From positions 62,001 through 126,000 of the forward strand of contig NZ_JAAVUW010000005.1 in assembly GCF_018449605.1 (NCBI RefSeq): a DNA stretch of 64,000 bases. Reading direction: 5' to 3'. The stretch comes from Luteibacter sp. dw_328. Its GTDB lineage: Bacteria; Pseudomonadota; Gammaproteobacteria; Xanthomonadales; Rhodanobacteraceae. Both the position numbers and the translations under genes were made by a program. The notes under the pieces were generated by a model. The model was not told the DNA's origin. It ran no database searches and saw nothing but the letters and a program-made list of their open reading frames with translations. Positions 26,101-34,424 of the stretch are shown here, in pieces (position 1 is the first letter of the stretch; each line of letters begins with the position of its first letter).

Positions 26101-26451
26101 GCCGAGCTCTCGGTTCGTTCCATCTATCCCAGTGTCCACGGCGTTCGCGTCACCACCGTGCCGCCGACGGCATCCATCGAGCAGATACGGCAGGCGATGG
26201 GCGCGCCCGACCTCGTGCGCGGGACGACGTTTTCGGTGCGCATCGATCCGAACAGCCTGTACGAGCCTATTTCGAGCAGCTGGAATCGGATCTACCCCTT
26301 CGCTGGCCAGCAGCCCCTGGCCGACCTGCTCGCGCCCAACACGGGGTTGCAGAACGTGTTCTTCGCGCGCCCGAGTTACGGCACGTCACTCAAGCTCGGC
26401 AGCGGCCAGTTCGACGTGGTCAACACGTTGCCGCCCCCGGCAGGACCCTGA
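23164..26451 (+). CDS. Giant toxin-like protein C (dermonecrotic-toxin-domain/DUF6543-like)
   Basis: Third paralogue, 1095 aa, 23 bp after gene B, with AAGGAA (23152-23157) as SD. Its N-terminus (MDITPPQAPPAQVQSIHQEASNAF in style) is close to that of A (MDMHPPQAPAA...), whereas B differs, so A and C look like the closest pair at this end. In the core (YTPDAPDGITFREFPDR near 540; HPAFREYLLDRLPA) C is closer to B. The RNIRKSGQANAEGIFTIGGKTYIE ... WRL ... VGLRGG domain lies near 760-845. A C-terminal domain starts GQRIRWEAALNQAR and includes PADLWYYGKMPF (Trp954). No immunity-like small gene follows; the next gene is ubiE. Mixed relationships suggest recombination among the three copies. Confidence 0.85.
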   Translation: MDITPPQAPPAQVQSIHQEASNAFDRLVGLQAWLATEQAGMPGLPETAGPETLSPYLVAVDAYWNSPPMGGTAGSSRRAALAGRLADAARDLAVLAREDGRLDEIAMALVRSITSADGASPPPGTTVRELMFGPNAYAGALLIQDERVPERTLVFSHDRGWESFPRLRDAHAELERRARLALVHASDLPGIARQHLASVGPNVFVDSREIGSDPFGTLADRLIAVQRDKLRQAWFEYSLADETTSRAQLFVDTAFRALQLDRAFDVEAILAARHAALLETFNAQRLEHVPAIVAADWRDASDRYVDTLGQVARRETEAGLRVPMDLPTYASTMLGERLRALGVTQDPSDIQIRIDRSADVATRLESLQALFEGPTPERIKLIDLAYQNLAPFEPVRLSASASDGTSIANLDDAAIRRLVRDLNLSTRFQAYVESVFRSGSEASVRREDAAALQRAHMRFLAAEARLSYYMDDAPRSFVTDRGERGYHWVRAALDTPTAAGRARVEGHEIVVRQITYLGTPLRDILAFGVRQPGSVASIVLYTPDAPDGITFREFPDRAEAGRRFFYHPAFREYLLDRLPADYGRVLANGATRQFAGDNLANWVLGSSTAAAYTRTQAPFDEREVSDDFLEAAYEVDVQLGLRNAQAFTRSAEDAHWAWLVERLRTATTHRIVEDAIKGVVTAPARAAQAAWRIYDDIKAGDSAEVVVDFAEFYNTSLSAALPVYALTSSSVGHAIAGARFRVAGRLVEARPAVRPVVVFEPRFVARNIRKSGQANAEGIFTIGGKTYIEHNGQLYRVIHDSDYASWRLTRPDAGPAFRGPAIQRTSTGTWAYRRVGLRGGSGRGQAGSPEPLPDLYDAYQAEIELAFPDPAERELVAARMRVERAPEVGAQVTAPLISAGQRIRWEAALNQARWHQLLMTSQPGTSAAAAPLDLTTRFGGLRPVPRAQAPADLWYYGKMPFKESDLRRHRGNQGYDRDSAELSVRSIYPSVHGVRVTTVPPTASIEQIRQAMGAPDLVRGTTFSVRIDPNSLYEPISSSWNRIYPFAGQQPLADLLAPNTGLQNVFFARPSYGTSLKLGSGQFDVVNTLPPPAGP

Positions 26452-26493
26452 CCGCGATAGCGGCAGCTGTCTGGGCGGATGATCCGGAGTACC

Positions 26494-27252
26494 ATGCGCA
26501 GCATGGATTCCCAGAAAACCACTCATTTCGGCTTCCGTGACGTTCCCCTGGCCGACAAGCAAAAGCTCGTCGGCCAGGTGTTCACGTCCGTGGCGCGTAA
26601 CTACGACCTGATGAACGACCTCATGTCGTTCGGCGTCCACCGCCTCTGGAAGCGCCACTTCGTCGCCGTAAGCGGCGTGCGCCGCGGCGACCGGGTGCTC
26701 GATCTCGCGGGTGGCACGGGCGATATCGCTGCCCTGCTCAAGCCGGTGGTCGGCGAGGAAGGCGAAGTCGTGGTAGGTGACATCAACGCCGCCATGCTCG
26801 GCGTCGGCCGCGACCGCCTCACCGATCGCGGCCTCGTGTCCGGTCTGCGCTGGGCGCAGATGAACGCCGAAATGCTGCCGTTTCCGGACAACAGCTTCGA
26901 CGCCGTGACGATCGCCTTCGGCCTGCGTAACGTCACCGACAAGGACAAGGCCCTGGCGGATATGCACCGCATACTCAAGCCCGGTGGCCGCGCCCTGGTG
27001 CTGGAGTTTTCCAAGGTGCAGAGCCCCTTGCTCTCGAAGCTCTACGACGTGCATTCGTTCAAGATCCTGCCGCGCCTGGGCAAGCTCTTCGCCGGGGATG
27101 CCGACAGCTACCAGTACCTCGCCGAGTCGATTCGCAAGCATCCCGACCAGGAAACCCTGAAGGGCATGATGCTCAAGGCCGGCTTCGGCCACGTCGAAGT
27201 CCGCAACCTGACCAGCGGGATCGTCGCGATCCATCGGGCCTACAAGCTCTGA
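26494..27252 (+). CDS. ubiE: Ubiquinone/menaquinone biosynthesis C-methyltransferase UbiE
   Basis: SAM-dependent C-methyltransferase of ubiquinone synthesis, 252 aa. Motif I is [14 protein letters not shown], followed by the family signatures [18 protein letters not shown] near the N-terminus and [25 protein letters not shown] in the middle. Three in-frame ATGs are close together (26479, 26494, 26503). GGAG at 26486-26489 best serves 26494, although 26503 ([11 protein letters not shown]) gives the length nearest to the E. coli enzyme. Cytosolic, membrane-associated with the Ubi complex by analogy. Confidence 0.96.
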   Translation: MRSMDSQKTTHFGFRDVPLADKQKLVGQVFTSVARNYDLMNDLMSFGVHRLWKRHFVAVSGVRRGDRVLDLAGGTGDIAALLKPVVGEEGEVVVGDINAAMLGVGRDRLTDRGLVSGLRWAQMNAEMLPFPDNSFDAVTIAFGLRNVTDKDKALADMHRILKPGGRALVLEFSKVQSPLLSKLYDVHSFKILPRLGKLFAGDADSYQYLAESIRKHPDQETLKGMMLKAGFGHVEVRNLTSGIVAIHRAYKL

Positions 27253-27299
27253 CAGGGGTGGCATACTTGGGGCTCTCCTTCCATCGGATGATCCCCTCG

Positions 27300-29150
27300 A
27301 TGCGTCTGCTCCCCGTACTTGCCCTCACCATGGCGTTCCCCGTCGTGGCTTTCGCCGCCGATCCGCATTCCTATGCCCAGCCTGCCGTCGTCAAGGTCAC
27401 CCACCTCGATCTCGACCTGAAGCTGGACTTCGGGCAGCGCGAACTGGCTGGCAATGCCACGCTGAAGCTCGACTGGAAGGACGCCAAGGCGAAGGATCTC
27501 GTACTCGACACGCGCGACCTGAAGATCGCCAGCGTCGACGCCGTGGATGGCTCGGGCAAGGCTACCCCGCTGAAGTTCGCCCTCGCTCCGCGCGACAAGG
27601 AACTCGGCTCGAAGCTGACCATCGAGGCGCCGGCCCATCCGGGCAGCGTGCGTATCGCCTATACGACGGTGCCCGAGGCTTCCGGCCTGCAGTGGCTCAC
27701 GCCGGACCAGACCGCGGACAAGAAGCAGCCCTTCATGTTCTCGCAGTCGGAGTCGATCCACGCGCGGTCGTGGGTACCGCTACAGGACTCCCCGGCCATT
27801 CGCTTTACCTATGACGCACACATCAGCGCACCGAAGGATGTGCGCGTGGTGATGAGTGCGATCAACGATGCGAAGCATCCACTCAACGGCGATTTCTCCT
27901 TCGATCAGCCGCATCCGATTCCGTCCTATCTCCTGGCGATCGCCGCCGGCGATATCGCAGTGAAGGAAACCGGCCCGCGCAGCGCCGTCTATGCCGAGCC
28001 CAGCGTGGTCGGCAAGGCCGCTCACGAATTCGAGGACACCGAGAAGCTGATCGCCACGACGGAACAACTTTACGGCCCGTACGCCTGGGGCCGCTATGAC
28101 ATCCTCGTGCTGCCGCCGTCGTTCCCGTTCGGCGGCATGGAAAACCCGAACATGACCTTCGCCACACCGACCGTACTGGTCGGCGACAAGAGCCTGGTCT
28201 CACTGGTATCGCATGAGCTCGCGCACTCCTGGTCGGGCAACCTGGTGACCAGCGCCGCATGGCGCGACATCTGGCTGAACGAAGGTTTCACCACGTACGT
28301 TCAGGGCCGTATCACCGAAGCGGTCTACGGCAAGACGCTCGCCGACGAAGAGGCCCTCCTCTCCGCACGCGAACTGCAGAAGACCATCGGTGACATGCCG
28401 GCCAATTCGCAGAAGCTCACGCCGGACGCACGCGGCGTTGGCGCGGACGATTCGCTGTCCTCGGTTGCCTACGACAAGGGCTCCTGGTTCCTGCGCACGC
28501 TGGAGCTGCGCTTCGGTCGCGAGACCTTCGATGCCTACCTGAAAGGCTACTTCGCGCACTTCGCCTTCCAGAGCATCGATACCGACACGATGTTCGCCTA
28601 CCTCAAGACCAACCTGCTGGATAAATACCCGGGCAAGATGAGTGAGGCCGAGGCACGCGCGTGGATCTTCCAGCCGGGCATCCCGAAGGATGCACCGCTG
28701 CCGACCTCCGCCCGCTTCGACGGCATCGACAAGCAGCGCACCGACTTCCTTGCCGGCAAGCTCGCGGCGGACAAGCTCGACGCCAAGACCTGGAACACCC
28801 AGGAGTGGATGTACTTCCTCGATCGGATGCCCGATGTGATGCCGCTGCCGAAGGTGAAGGAAATCGACGCTGCCTGGCACCTCACCGGAACGCCCAACGC
28901 GGAAATCGGCATGCGCTGGTACGCGCACGCCATCGCCGCGGGGGACAAGGATGTGTGGACGGCAGCCGCCGAACACATGACCCGCATCGGTCGCCTGTAC
29001 CTGACCACGCCGCTCTACCGCGCGTTTGCGCGCACACCGGAAGGCCTGGCGTTTGCGAAGGAAACCTATGCCAAGGCAAAGAGTGGCTATCACCCGATGA
29101 CCCAGCAAGCCGTCGAAGCCATCCTCGCCGGCAAGTCGAAAAAGAAGTAA
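27300..29150 (+). CDS. Secreted M1-family aminopeptidase (LTA4-hydrolase-like)
   Basis: Periplasmic zinc aminopeptidase, 616 aa. The start at 27300 is chosen because MRLLPVLALTMAFPVVAFAA is a clean signal peptide with an AFA-A cleavage site; an upstream in-frame ATG at 27288 adds four residues. Substrate-binding GGMENPN, zinc motif HELAH (His305, Glu306, His309) with third ligand Glu328 in NEGFTTY, and the YDKGSWFLRTLE segment are intact. The C-terminal helical domain (to residue 616) resembles leukotriene-A4-hydrolase-type M1 enzymes. It lies 47 bp after ubiE, with no promoter visible between. Confidence 0.94.
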   Translation: MRLLPVLALTMAFPVVAFAADPHSYAQPAVVKVTHLDLDLKLDFGQRELAGNATLKLDWKDAKAKDLVLDTRDLKIASVDAVDGSGKATPLKFALAPRDKELGSKLTIEAPAHPGSVRIAYTTVPEASGLQWLTPDQTADKKQPFMFSQSESIHARSWVPLQDSPAIRFTYDAHISAPKDVRVVMSAINDAKHPLNGDFSFDQPHPIPSYLLAIAAGDIAVKETGPRSAVYAEPSVVGKAAHEFEDTEKLIATTEQLYGPYAWGRYDILVLPPSFPFGGMENPNMTFATPTVLVGDKSLVSLVSHELAHSWSGNLVTSAAWRDIWLNEGFTTYVQGRITEAVYGKTLADEEALLSARELQKTIGDMPANSQKLTPDARGVGADDSLSSVAYDKGSWFLRTLELRFGRETFDAYLKGYFAHFAFQSIDTDTMFAYLKTNLLDKYPGKMSEAEARAWIFQPGIPKDAPLPTSARFDGIDKQRTDFLAGKLAADKLDAKTWNTQEWMYFLDRMPDVMPLPKVKEIDAAWHLTGTPNAEIGMRWYAHAIAAGDKDVWTAAAEHMTRIGRLYLTTPLYRAFARTPEGLAFAKETYAKAKSGYHPMTQQAVEAILAGKSKKK

Positions 29151-29153
29151 GCC

Positions 29154-30152
29154 ATGGCCAAGATCCCGACAATCGCTTCCGCCGACAGCCGCCCGCTCTG
29201 GCAGCGCCTGCTTCTTCGCCGCCTCAAGTTCCTCGTGGTGGTCGCCCTGGTGCTCGGTATCGGTGCTGGCGGCGTTTACCTGTTCGCTCCATCGTTGCTG
29301 CTCAAAGCGGATGCCGCACGCCTGGCCATGTCCGCACACATGGAGAAGAAGACCGTGGTCGCGGGCGATACGACCTGGTCGTATTACGAAGGTGGTGACG
29401 GCCCGACCATCGTGCTTCTGCACGGTTTCGCGGCCAACAAGGAAACCTGGCTGACGATGGCGAAGGGCCTGACCGATCACTTCCACGTGATCGCTCCGGA
29501 TCTGCCTGGCTGGGGCGAGTCCTCACGCAATGAGGGCGGCGACTACGGCATTCCGGCGCAGGCGGCACGCCTCGAAGCCTTTGCTACCGCCGTCGGTGCC
29601 CAGCATTTCCTGCTGGTCGGCCATTCGATGGGTGGCGCGATCGCCGGTGTTTACGCTGACCAACATCCTGAGCGGGTGGCGAGCCTGGTGCTGTCGAGTT
29701 CGCTCGGCCTTACCTTCAAGGAAAACGACTTCGTTCGTGACGTCAAGGCCGGCAAGGATCCGTTCCTGTTCAAGGATCGCGCCGATCTGGAAGCGTTGCT
29801 CGGTCGCATCTTCCTGGTGAAGCCGAACATCCCGGGTCGCCTGGAGGACGCCTTGCTCGCGCGTAACGAGCAGGACCACGACTTCATCGCGCACACGTTC
29901 GAACAGCTGAAGGAGCCCGCCCAGGCTTACTCACTGGATCCGGTGATTGGCAAGCTGCAGATGCCGGTGCTCGGTATCTGGTGCCGCGAAGACAAGATCA
30001 TTGATGTCTCAGCGCTGGACACCCTGCGCAACGGCCTGAAGAGCTCGCCCTCGATCGGCGCCACGATCATGAACGGCTGCAATCACATGCCCATGCTCGA
30101 GAAGCCGGAAGAAACCGCGAAGATCATCACCGGCTTCGCACTGGCGCACTGA
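29154..30152 (+). CDS. Membrane-anchored alpha/beta hydrolase
   Basis: A 332-aa hydrolase with an N-terminal transmembrane anchor (FLVVVALVLGIGAGGVYLF, residues 24-42) and a periplasmic alpha/beta hydrolase fold. LLHGFAANKETW forms the oxyanion region and VGHSMGGAI holds the nucleophile Ser158. WCREDKIIDVSAL carries the acid and GCNHMPMLEKPEE the catalytic His. The layout resembles lipases/esterases of the MhpC/Lip1 type. It starts three bases after the peptidase stop and is probably translationally coupled with it. Substrate unknown. Confidence 0.9.
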   Translation: MAKIPTIASADSRPLWQRLLLRRLKFLVVVALVLGIGAGGVYLFAPSLLLKADAARLAMSAHMEKKTVVAGDTTWSYYEGGDGPTIVLLHGFAANKETWLTMAKGLTDHFHVIAPDLPGWGESSRNEGGDYGIPAQAARLEAFATAVGAQHFLLVGHSMGGAIAGVYADQHPERVASLVLSSSLGLTFKENDFVRDVKAGKDPFLFKDRADLEALLGRIFLVKPNIPGRLEDALLARNEQDHDFIAHTFEQLKEPAQAYSLDPVIGKLQMPVLGIWCREDKIIDVSALDTLRNGLKSSPSIGATIMNGCNHMPMLEKPEETAKIITGFALAH

Positions 30153-30157
30153 TTCGC

Positions 30158-30195
30158 CGCGGACGGAGCGGCTCTTGTGGCCGCTTCAGTCCGCG
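30158..30195. terminator. Bidirectional hairpin between convergent genes
   Basis: CGCGGAC (30158-30164) plus AGCGGC pairs with GCCGCT and GTCCGCG (30189-30195), a long GC stem with a 7-nt loop. It lies immediately after the hydrolase stop and overlaps the last codons of the convergent metalloprotein gene. No U-tract follows on either strand. Confidence 0.65.
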
Positions 30196-30998
30196 ACGTC
30201 GGCGATCAATCTGTCCAGCTGCATCTTCAGTCCGCTGCCATGCGTACGCAGCCACGTGCGCTGCTCCTTGTAATCCGGAAAGACGGTTTCCACCCAGTGC
30301 CAGAACTTCGGCGAGTGGTTGCGCACCTTGAGATGACATAGCTCATGGACGAGCACGTAGCGCAAGGCGGCTGGCGGTGCGAGGGCAAGCGCGAGATCGA
30401 GGTTGATCCTGTCGCGCGTGTCGAGGCTACCCCACAGGCTCTTAAGCGGACGCACCTTGAGTGCCGTGGGTGCGGCGTTGATCACCGGAATATAGGCGGG
30501 CAGCCAGCGTGAGACATCACGGCGAATCTGCGCCTCGAAGTAACTGGCCAGCAAGCCTCTCGCTACCATCAGTGCGCGCGTGTGGGGCTTTGGAATCACC
30601 AGCGTGAGACCGCCCGGATGCAGGTCCACCCGCGGATACGCACCCTCGGCCCAGTCCAGCGCGACCTCTTCGCCACGAAAAGGGAAGGACGTCGGGACAC
30701 CGACTTTCAGGGCAGGCAGCGGCGCGGCGTCCAGATGGAACTCGCCCAGCTTCTGTTCCAGCCAATCGGCGTGATGGCGGAGAAACGCCGCCATCTGCGC
30801 GGTGTGCGTGCCGTTGGGATAGGTGAGGCGAGCACCCTTCGGCGTCACCGTGAGGCGCAGTCGCCGGGCGCGCGGATGCGCCGACTTGAGCACACGAATG
30901 GTGCCGCCCGTCAGGGTCGACAATTCAAGCCATTCGCCTTCTTCAGATGCCATGTCGCGAGTCTCTGGTCGATCCCGACGAACTTGCCACCAAGCCAT
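30186..30998 (-). CDS. YgjP-like M48-type metalloprotein (DUF45)
   Basis: A 270-aa putative zinc metallopeptidase of the YgjP/DUF45 family. The zinc motif is VLVHELCHLKVRNHSPKFW (HExxH plus a downstream His), followed by WHWVETVFPDYKEQRTWL, which is typical of this family. The WGSLDTRDRINLDLALALAP segment is also conserved. The start at 30998 is preferred because AGGA is correctly spaced before it; an alternative ATG at 30953 (MASEEGEWLEL) has no clear SD. Physiological substrate unknown. Confidence 0.9.
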   Translation of the reverse strand: MAWWQVRRDRPETRDMASEEGEWLELSTLTGGTIRVLKSAHPRARRLRLTVTPKGARLTYPNGTHTAQMAAFLRHHADWLEQKLGEFHLDAAPLPALKVGVPTSFPFRGEEVALDWAEGAYPRVDLHPGGLTLVIPKPHTRALMVARGLLASYFEAQIRRDVSRWLPAYIPVINAAPTALKVRPLKSLWGSLDTRDRINLDLALALAPPAALRYVLVHELCHLKVRNHSPKFWHWVETVFPDYKEQRTWLRTHGSGLKMQLDRLIADVAD

Positions 30999-31028
30999 AT
31001 CGAATCCTGCGACGCGGCCGCTCCGGGA

Positions 31029-31937
31029 TTACTCCGGGCGCGGCAGCTTGAACCACTCTTCCAGCTTGCCCAGCAGGCGCTCGTACTCGAGTGCCATGAG
31101 GGCGAAATTCGCATCCATTTCCGCGGCGGCCGACTCCGGGCTATCCGCCTGGCCGTCGAGAACCACATCGGTGAACTTGATTTTACGCAGGATCAGATCT
31201 TCCCCGAGCACGAATGAGATGCGGTCGTCGAAGACCAAACCCAACTGGAACACCTGTTTTCCGGTGCGCAGGTGCTCGCGAATCTCATCGGTATCGAGAT
31301 CCTGCCGGCGGCAGCGGGCGATAGCTCCCGACGCCGTGGCCGGGTCACGCAGTTCGCATTCGTCGCCGAGCACCAGCCCACCCGGGAGCTCGCCCGTGGC
31401 GACCCAGTGCGTCATGAGGATGCGCGGCGACTCCTCCGGTGCCAGCGGTACGGCCGGGAAGCTACCCAGCGCTTCGCGGACCTGGCTGAGCGTGTTCTCA
31501 GCCGATTTGCGACTGGACGTATCCAGGACCAGCCAGCCATTCTTCTTGTCGACATAGCCGGACATGCGCGAGGTGCGCACGAAGGCGCGCGGCAGCAGCT
31601 CGTTCATGACGTCGTCTTTCATGCGCTTGCGCTCGCGGCCGCTGACCTTGCGGCCTTCCTCGTCCACGATTTTCTGCACACGGTTGGCGATCTCGTCGTT
31701 CACCACGGCCGACGGCAGCAGCTTATCTTCGCTACCCACGGTGACCATGGTGTTGCGGCCCACCATGTGGACCAGCGCCTCTTCTTTACGGCCGAGCGGT
31801 GAGATGAATCCGCGCGTCGACATTTCCATTGGACCCACCGGGCGCAGGCGATGCTCGGGGAGCACCTCTTCGAGGCGGTCCAGATCGGTGGCGACGGGGG
31901 CGGAGAAGCGGAACAGCGTCAGGTTTCGAAAGAACAT
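31029..31937 (-). CDS. rdgC: Recombination-associated protein RdgC
   Basis: Nucleoid-associated DNA-binding protein that forms a ring dimer and antagonises RecA loading. Its 302 aa match the usual length, and the N-terminus MFFRNLTLFRF is diagnostic. Other conserved segments are LVHMVGRNTMVTVGSEDKLLPS and LLPRAFVRTSRMSGYVD, which precedes the acidic central domain. It is followed 30 bp downstream on the same strand by the YgjP-like gene. Confidence 0.96.
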   Translation of the reverse strand: MFFRNLTLFRFSAPVATDLDRLEEVLPEHRLRPVGPMEMSTRGFISPLGRKEEALVHMVGRNTMVTVGSEDKLLPSAVVNDEIANRVQKIVDEEGRKVSGRERKRMKDDVMNELLPRAFVRTSRMSGYVDKKNGWLVLDTSSRKSAENTLSQVREALGSFPAVPLAPEESPRILMTHWVATGELPGGLVLGDECELRDPATASGAIARCRRQDLDTDEIREHLRTGKQVFQLGLVFDDRISFVLGEDLILRKIKFTDVVLDGQADSPESAAAEMDANFALMALEYERLLGKLEEWFKLPRPE

Positions 31938-32012
31938 GTATCGGGATATCTCTTGCGAATGGAGGGCCGTGGCGAGCGCGAGGCGTTCGCCGGCGAAGGT
32001 GGCGATGGACGG

Positions 32013-33200
32013 CTAGATGACCCTGGCGATCGCCTCGGCGACGCGGTCGAGGTTGCCGTCGTTGAGCGCGGCCACGCAAATGCGGCCCGTGCCCACGGCG
32101 TAGATGCCGAACTCCGTGCGCAGGCGATCCACCTGAGCCGATGACAGTCCGGAATACGAAAACATGCCGCGCTGCGCTTCGATGAAACCGAAGTCGCCGT
32201 GCGCCGAGAGACGCTGCGTGAGACCGCGACGCATCGTACGAATGCGCTCGCGCATTTCGCCCAGCTCGGTTTCCCAGGTAGCGCGTAGGTCGTCATGGTT
32301 GAGCACCGCAGCGACCACGGCCGCACCGTGAGTCGGCGGATTGGAGTAGTTAGTGCGAATGACCCGCTTCAGCTGGGACTGCACGCGATGCGCTTCGTCG
32401 TGCGAGCCGGTGACGATCGACAGCGCGCCGACGCGTTCGCCGTACAGCGAAAACGACTTCGAGAACGAGCTGGCGACGAAGAAGGGCAAGCCCGCATCGG
32501 CAAACAGGCGCACGGCGATCGCATCGGCCTCGATGCCGTCCCCGAAGCCCTGGTACGCGATGTCCAGGAAGGGCACGAGGTCATGCTCGCGCACGGTCTC
32601 GATCACGCGCTTCCAATCATCAGTGCCGAGGTCGACACCCGTCGGGTTATGACAGCAGGCGTGCAGGACGACGATCGCGCCCTTGGGCAGCTTCGCCAGA
32701 CCGCCGAGCATGGCATCGACATCCACGCCATGGGAGGAGGCGTCGTAGTACGGGTATTCCACGACCTGGAATCCCGCGCCTTCGAACAGTGCGCGGTGGT
32801 TTTCCCAGCTCGGATTACTGATAGCGACCGGCACACAGGGATTCAGGCGATGCAGGAAGTCGGCGCCGATCTTCAGTGCACCGGTACCGCCCAGGGCCTG
32901 CGCGGTGACAACGCGGCGCTCGGCGAGCAGCGGCGAACCGGCGCCAAAGAGCAGCTTCTGCACCGCTGCGTCGTAAAGCGCGATGCCGTCGATGGGCAGG
33001 TAGCCACGCGGCAGCTGGGCTTCGAGGCGCGCCTTCTCGGCTTCACGCACGGCACGCAACAGGGGAACGTGACCGTTGGCGTCGTAGTACACGCCGACGC
33101 CGAGGTTGACTTTGTCCGGACGCGTATCGGCGCCGAAGGCTTCGTTGAGGCCAAGGATCGGATCGCGTGGAGCAAGTTCGACAGCGGAGAAAAGGGTCAT
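32013..33200 (-). CDS. Aspartate/aromatic amino acid aminotransferase
   Basis: PLP-dependent class I aminotransferase, 395 aa, of the AspC/TyrB group. The N-terminus LFSAVELAPRDPILGLNEAF and PDKVNLGVGVYYD are typical. The PLP lysine lies in VASSFSKSFSLYGERVGAL. HACCHNPTGVDL forms the PLP/phosphate pocket. The C-terminal FSYSGLS region carries the substrate-contacting residues of this group. It could serve aspartate, tyrosine or phenylalanine; sequence alone does not decide between aspC and tyrB. It follows ttcA by 33 bp. Confidence 0.94.
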   Translation of the reverse strand: MTLFSAVELAPRDPILGLNEAFGADTRPDKVNLGVGVYYDANGHVPLLRAVREAEKARLEAQLPRGYLPIDGIALYDAAVQKLLFGAGSPLLAERRVVTAQALGGTGALKIGADFLHRLNPCVPVAISNPSWENHRALFEGAGFQVVEYPYYDASSHGVDVDAMLGGLAKLPKGAIVVLHACCHNPTGVDLGTDDWKRVIETVREHDLVPFLDIAYQGFGDGIEADAIAVRLFADAGLPFFVASSFSKSFSLYGERVGALSIVTGSHDEAHRVQSQLKRVIRTNYSNPPTHGAAVVAAVLNHDDLRATWETELGEMRERIRTMRRGLTQRLSAHGDFGFIEAQRGMFSYSGLSSAQVDRLRTEFGIYAVGTGRICVAALNDGNLDRVAEAIARVI

Positions 33201-33233
33201 GGTCGGCAGGCCTTGAAGCGGAGTTTTAGATAA

Positions 33234-34106
33234 TCAGTCGTTGTCGTCACCGGCGTCGCCGCCGGCAAGCCACGCGTGGGTGTCGGCGCGCGCCGCGCCC
33301 TCGCGTGCGCCGAGCGCCGCGAAGTCGAACAGCTTACGGTCGGTCAGCTGCGAAGGGGCGATATTCCCCATCGCGCGGAAGATGGTTTCGCTGCGGCCAG
33401 GATTGGATTTTTCCCAGTCTTCGAGCATGCGCTTGACGACCTTGCGCTGCATGTTCTCCTGCGAACCACAGAGGTTGCACGGGATGATCGGGAACGCGCG
33501 CGCTTCCGCGTAGGCGGCGATATCGTCTTCGCGGCAGTAGGCCAGCGGGCGGATCACTACATGGCTGCCGTCGTCCGAGAGCAACTTCGGCGGCATCGCC
33601 TTCAGGCTGCCCTGGTAGAACATGTTGAGGAAGAACGTGCCGAGGATGTCGTCGCGATGATGGCCGAGCGCGATCTTGGTGATGCCGTTGTTCGACGCCC
33701 ACTGGTACAGCGCCCCGCGACGCATGCGCGAGCACAGGCTGCACATCGTCTTGCCCTGCGGGATGACACGGGTGACGACGCTGTAGGTGTCCTGCTCGAT
33801 GATGTGGAACGGGATGTTCCGCTCGGCCAGGTACGCCGGCAAGACGTGCTCGGGGAAGTCCGGCTGTTTCTGGTCGAGGTTCACCGCGATCAGTTCGAAA
33901 CGGACCGGTGCCTTCGCCTGCAGCGAAAGCAGCATATCCAGCATCGTGTAGGAGTCTTTACCCCCGGAAAGGCAGACCATGATCCGGTCACCGTCCTCGA
34001 TCATGCCGTAGTCGGCGATCGCCTGGCCGACCTGGCGGCGCAAGCGCTTGGCCAGCTTGCCGGCTTCGTAGCTCTGCTTACGGGTGGCGTCGGGTATGGC
34101 GGACAT
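33234..34106 (-). CDS. ttcA: tRNA 2-thiocytidine biosynthesis protein TtcA
   Basis: ATP- and Fe-S-dependent enzyme that makes 2-thiocytidine at position 32 of tRNA; 290 aa. The PP-loop [14 protein letters not shown] binds [13 protein letters not shown] (CX2C) and the later CNLCGSQ supply Fe-S cluster cysteines. [14 protein letters not shown] is a family signature. The acidic C-terminal tail (GGDAGDDND) is poorly conserved. Confidence 0.96.
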   Translation of the reverse strand: MSAIPDATRKQSYEAGKLAKRLRRQVGQAIADYGMIEDGDRIMVCLSGGKDSYTMLDMLLSLQAKAPVRFELIAVNLDQKQPDFPEHVLPAYLAERNIPFHIIEQDTYSVVTRVIPQGKTMCSLCSRMRRGALYQWASNNGITKIALGHHRDDILGTFFLNMFYQGSLKAMPPKLLSDDGSHVVIRPLAYCREDDIAAYAEARAFPIIPCNLCGSQENMQRKVVKRMLEDWEKSNPGRSETIFRAMGNIAPSQLTDRKLFDFAALGAREGAARADTHAWLAGGDAGDDND

Positions 34107-34207
34107 GCGTTGGCGGTGTTCGGGAGGGACGGCCTCCTATTGTAGCCGCTGCGGGGGACACCGCCGGGAGTTACACTCTCTCCTTCACCTCCCGCCCGGC
34201 CAATGCC

Positions 34208-34414
34208 ATGCAGGTCCAGGATCCCGCCGAACTGAACAAACGGTTGTCCGAGCTCAAGGTCGAGCACCGTGACCTCGACGCCGCCATCGACCATCTGGCC
34301 GCCTCCATCGGCCGGGACGAGCTCCAGCTCACCCGCCTGAAGAAGCGCAAGCTACTGTTGAAAGACACGATTTCCCGGATCGAAAGCCGCCTGATTCCCG
34401 ACCTCGACGCCTGA
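34208..34414 (+). CDS. YdcH-family (DUF465) small helical protein
   Basis: A 68-aa, highly charged, all-helical protein. The two predicted helices LNKRLSELKVEHRDLDAAIDHLA and LQLTRLKKRKLLLKDTISRIESRLIP form the coiled-coil hairpin typical of the YdcH/SlyX-like DUF465 family. Function is unknown across the family. It lies 10 bp before the GNAT gene and is likely co-transcribed with it. Confidence 0.88.
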   Translation: MQVQDPAELNKRLSELKVEHRDLDAAIDHLAASIGRDELQLTRLKKRKLLLKDTISRIESRLIPDLDA

Positions 34415-34424
34415 GACCCGCGCC

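Noticed and set aside
16256-26451. ADP-ribosyltransferase or protease catalytic motif in the toxin-like proteins
   Set aside because: No ExE, HExxH or Cys-His-Asp arrangement could be placed in equivalent positions in all three.
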